From: Pseudomonadota bacterium | Lineage (GTDB): Bacteria; Pseudomonadota; Gammaproteobacteria; Burkholderiales; Burkholderiaceae_C | Reading direction: 5' to 3' | Length of the DNA stretch: 64,000 nt | NCBI GenBank assembly: GCA_021808445.1 | Contig: JAKBBP010000003.1 | Span: 44,442-108,441 of the forward strand | In this document: piece after piece, positions 61,922 through 64,000 of the stretch | How the letters are laid out: each line of letters starts with the position of its first letter | How positions within the stretch are numbered: position 1 is the stretch's first letter | Notes under the pieces: model-generated | Told to the model about the DNA's origin: nothing | Databases searched by the model: none | The model's input: the letters and a program-made list of their open reading frames with translations, nothing else | Position numbers and translations under genes: made by a program

Positions 61922-61975
61922 TCCTGCGCCACCCCGCGAAGGCCGTGCGCCTGCCGCGCGGCCGGGGGCAGCGGG

Positions 61976-62950
61976 TCAATGCATCAGGTGCAGCCAACCC
62001 GCCTGGTGCAGGGTCGCCACCCAGGCGATGAGCGTGAGGAAGGCCGCCGAGGTGGCCAGCAGCACCGTGGCCGAGCACAGGCCGTGCATGTCGCGCAGGC
62101 GGCCGATCACCGGGTAGGAACTCAGCATGGGCATCGCCGCCATCAGCACGCCGGCGCCGGCCAGCCCGGGCGGGCCGGGGTGCAGCAGCAGCATGGCCAG
62201 CAGCACCAGCAGGGGGTGCCCGAACAACTTGGCCAGGCTGAGCGCGCCCGCCGGCGCCAGGCTGCGCCGCAGGGGGGTGCCGGCCAGCGAGCCTCCCAGA
62301 AAAAACAAGGCGGCGGGCGCCGAGGCATGCGCCAGCAGCCCGATGGCGTCGTGCACGGGTCGCGGCGGGTGCAGCTTCAGTCCCTGCATGAGCAGGGCCA
62401 GGGCGATCGCCGCCAGCACCTGATTGCGTCCCAGCGCGCGCAGGGTATCGAGGAGCAGTCGCCAGCGGCGGGCCGGGGGCCGCGCCGCGTCGCCGCGCGG
62501 TTGTGCAAGGCTCAGGCACAGCGGCAGCATCAGGGTGTTCTCCACCACCACGGTCAACGCCAGCGCGAGCGAGGCGATGGGGCCCAGCAACTGATGCAGG
62601 ATGGGAAAGCCCATGAACGCGCTGTTGGAACAGGACGCGCCGAGCGCCAGCACCGCCGCGTCCGCGCCCTCCACCCGGCGCAGGCGCCGCGCAAGACCCA
62701 GCACCACTCCGAACATGCCCAGTGAGCCCAGCGCATAGGCGCCCAGGTAGCGAGCGTCCAGCAGGTCGTGCAAGGGAAACTCCGACACGGCCGAGAAGAT
62801 CAGGGCCGGCAGGCAGACGCGCAGCACGAATGCGGCCAGCCCGTCCAGGCTCGCGCCCCCCAGGTAGCCGGCGCGAGCGGCCACCCAGCCGGCGGCGATC
62901 AGCAGAAACAGCGGCGCGCTGGTCTGCGCGATGGTGGCGACCAGGCTCAT
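61976..62950 (-). CDS. AEC family (auxin efflux carrier-like) transporter
   Basis: Ten-TM pattern; GASCSNSAFMGFPIL; ALLMQGLKLHPPRPVHDAIGLLAHASAPAALFFLGGSL. Confidence 0.9.
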   Translation of the reverse strand: MSLVATIAQTSAPLFLLIAAGWVAARAGYLGGASLDGLAAFVLRVCLPALIFSAVSEFPLHDLLDARYLGAYALGSLGMFGVVLGLARRLRRVEGADAAVLALGASCSNSAFMGFPILHQLLGPIASLALALTVVVENTLMLPLCLSLAQPRGDAARPPARRWRLLLDTLRALGRNQVLAAIALALLMQGLKLHPPRPVHDAIGLLAHASAPAALFFLGGSLAGTPLRRSLAPAGALSLAKLFGHPLLVLLAMLLLHPGPPGLAGAGVLMAAMPMLSSYPVIGRLRDMHGLCSATVLLATSAAFLTLIAWVATLHQAGWLHLMH

Positions 62951-62983
62951 CGCAGGCCCGCGACGCCGGCCCGGGATGCGAGC

Positions 62984-63361
62984 TCAAGCCCCGCGGGCAT
63001 CGCGCAGGCTGAGCAGCAGGCGCCGCGCGCTGGCTTCGTTGGTGGCGCAGGCCACGTCGTGCACGTCGCAGGCGCGCAACAGTGCGGTGATGTCCGGCTC
63101 ATGGGGCTGCGCGGTCATCGGGTCGCGCAGGAAGATCACCATGTCGATCTCCCCCTGCGCCAGGCGCGCGCCGATCTGCAGATCTCCGCCCAGCGGGCCG
63201 CTGCGCAGGCATTCCACGTCCAGGCCGGCCTGCTCGCGCAGGCGCGAGCCGGTCGTGCCCGTGGCCACCAGACGGTGCTCCGCGAGCAGCCAGGCGTGCT
63301 CGCGCGCCAGGCGGATCATGGCGTCTTTTTTCGCGTCGTGGGCGATGAGTGCGATGTTCAT
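62984..63361 (-). CDS. mgsA: Methylglyoxal synthase
   Basis: [53 protein letters not shown]. Confidence 0.96.
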   Translation of the reverse strand: MNIALIAHDAKKDAMIRLAREHAWLLAEHRLVATGTTGSRLREQAGLDVECLRSGPLGGDLQIGARLAQGEIDMVIFLRDPMTAQPHEPDITALLRACDVHDVACATNEASARRLLLSLRDARGA

Positions 63362-63570
63362 GGGAAGAAGGGCGCGAAGTGCGGGCGCGGGTCCCCGCTC
63401 ATGGTGCCATGATGCAACAGCCAGGGATATAAAAACCTGTAGTTAAGTATCATCATAACAACATCCCGGCCCCCAACTCCCAGGTCAACCTGCGGCACCA
63501 TGGGCCGAAAACCGCTGAAAATTGGGGGAAAAGTCGACTATTTCCAAATGTAATTGTTGCTGTTAGGGAA

Positions 63571-63588
63571 AACACGAGAGGGCGTGTT
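63571..63588. promoter_or_regulatory. Operator candidate AACACG-N6-CGTGTT upstream of maltoporin-like gene
   Basis: Perfect inverted repeat in AT-rich intergenic region. Confidence 0.5.
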
Positions 63589-63612
63589 GCGTAGTATTGC
63601 TACATTGTCTCC

Positions 63613-63691
63613 ATCCGGCAACGAAGCCCGCTCCAACGGGTCCAATCCGGATCAGCGCGCGGTGCAGGGAGTGCGAAGGGGACTCTCTGCA
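63613..63691 (+). promoter_or_regulatory. Structured leader upstream of maltoporin-like gene (two hairpins)
   Basis: ATCCGG..CCCG-ctccaa-CGGG..CCGGAT (63613-63652) and TGCAGGGAGT-N9-ACTCTCTGCA (63663-63691, one G-U pair). Confidence 0.55.
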
Positions 63692-63736
63692 TTGCTCACG
63701 ACTCGCCTACAACTCTCTGGCTAAGGAGACAACACG

Positions 63737-64000
63737 ATGCAATCCCTGAGGAGACTTCAACTCACCGCGATGGGCGCTGCGATGGCCGCGGCCTTCGGGC
63801 TGAGCCTGCCCGCGCATGCGGACACCTTCAATTTCGGCGGCTACTTCCGCGCCGGCCCCGGCACCACGAGCAGCAGCTCCAACGGCGGCCCTGCGCGCCA
63901 GTGCTACAACCTTCCGGGAGTCGACGCCGGGCACTACCGTCTGGGCAACGAGTGCAATTTCTACGGTGAGTTCGGCTTCAACGATTACGGCAGCGTGGGT
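63737..64000 (+). CDS. Maltoporin-like (LamB family) carbohydrate porin, truncated by window end
   Basis: Signal peptide then FNFGGYFRAGPGTTSSSSNGGPARQCYNLPGVDAGHYRLGNECNFYGEFGFN. Confidence 0.85.
   Translation, partial: MQSLRRLQLTAMGAAMAAAFGLSLPAHADTFNFGGYFRAGPGTTSSSSNGGPARQCYNLPGVDAGHYRLGNECNFYGEFGFNDYGSVG

Overview
The window is a GC-rich stretch of a proteobacterial chromosome, probably a betaproteobacterium (inferred from gene content and protein style). It is densely coding with about 56 supportable CDSs. I saw no rRNA, tRNA, CRISPR array, IS element or prophage. In order it holds: the end of a flagellar switch operon (fliM', fliN); a PA2779/PA2778-type pair; a MoxR-DUF58-transglutaminase operon; an HDAC-like deacetylase; enoyl-CoA hydratase; MscS; etfBA with acyl-CoA dehydrogenase and nitronate monooxygenase; a porin and carbonic anhydrase; YihY/WrbA/FAD-oxidase/K+ channel genes. 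Next comes a stress/energy island (about 22.6-31.3 kb): AMP/thymidine phosphorylase-like, PRPP synthetase-like, beta-CASP MBL, PCMT-erythromycin esterase fusion, phasin, phaB, ppk2, usp. It carries FNR/ANR-like boxes at matching class-II spacing. A tandem pair of S10 carboxypeptidases with a coupled EF-hand protein follows. The last part (about 37-64 kb) is a sugar catabolic island: dgoR-like/dgoK/dgoA and a 9-gene operon with IlvD/Edd dehydratase, ABC transporter, GH42, GH36, glpD and glpK, then an frcBCA-like transporter with FucU and ROK regulator, AKR, SemiSWEET, mgsA and the start of a maltoporin-like gene. Main novel hypotheses: (1) the GH36+GH42+GlpD/GlpK+De Ley-Doudoroff operon catabolises galactosylglycerols (galactolipid head groups, floridoside-type compounds); (2) an exact 14-bp motif links dgoK/dgoR to the IlvD-headed operon; (3) the nucleotide/polyP/PHB island is an oxygen-responsive regulon.
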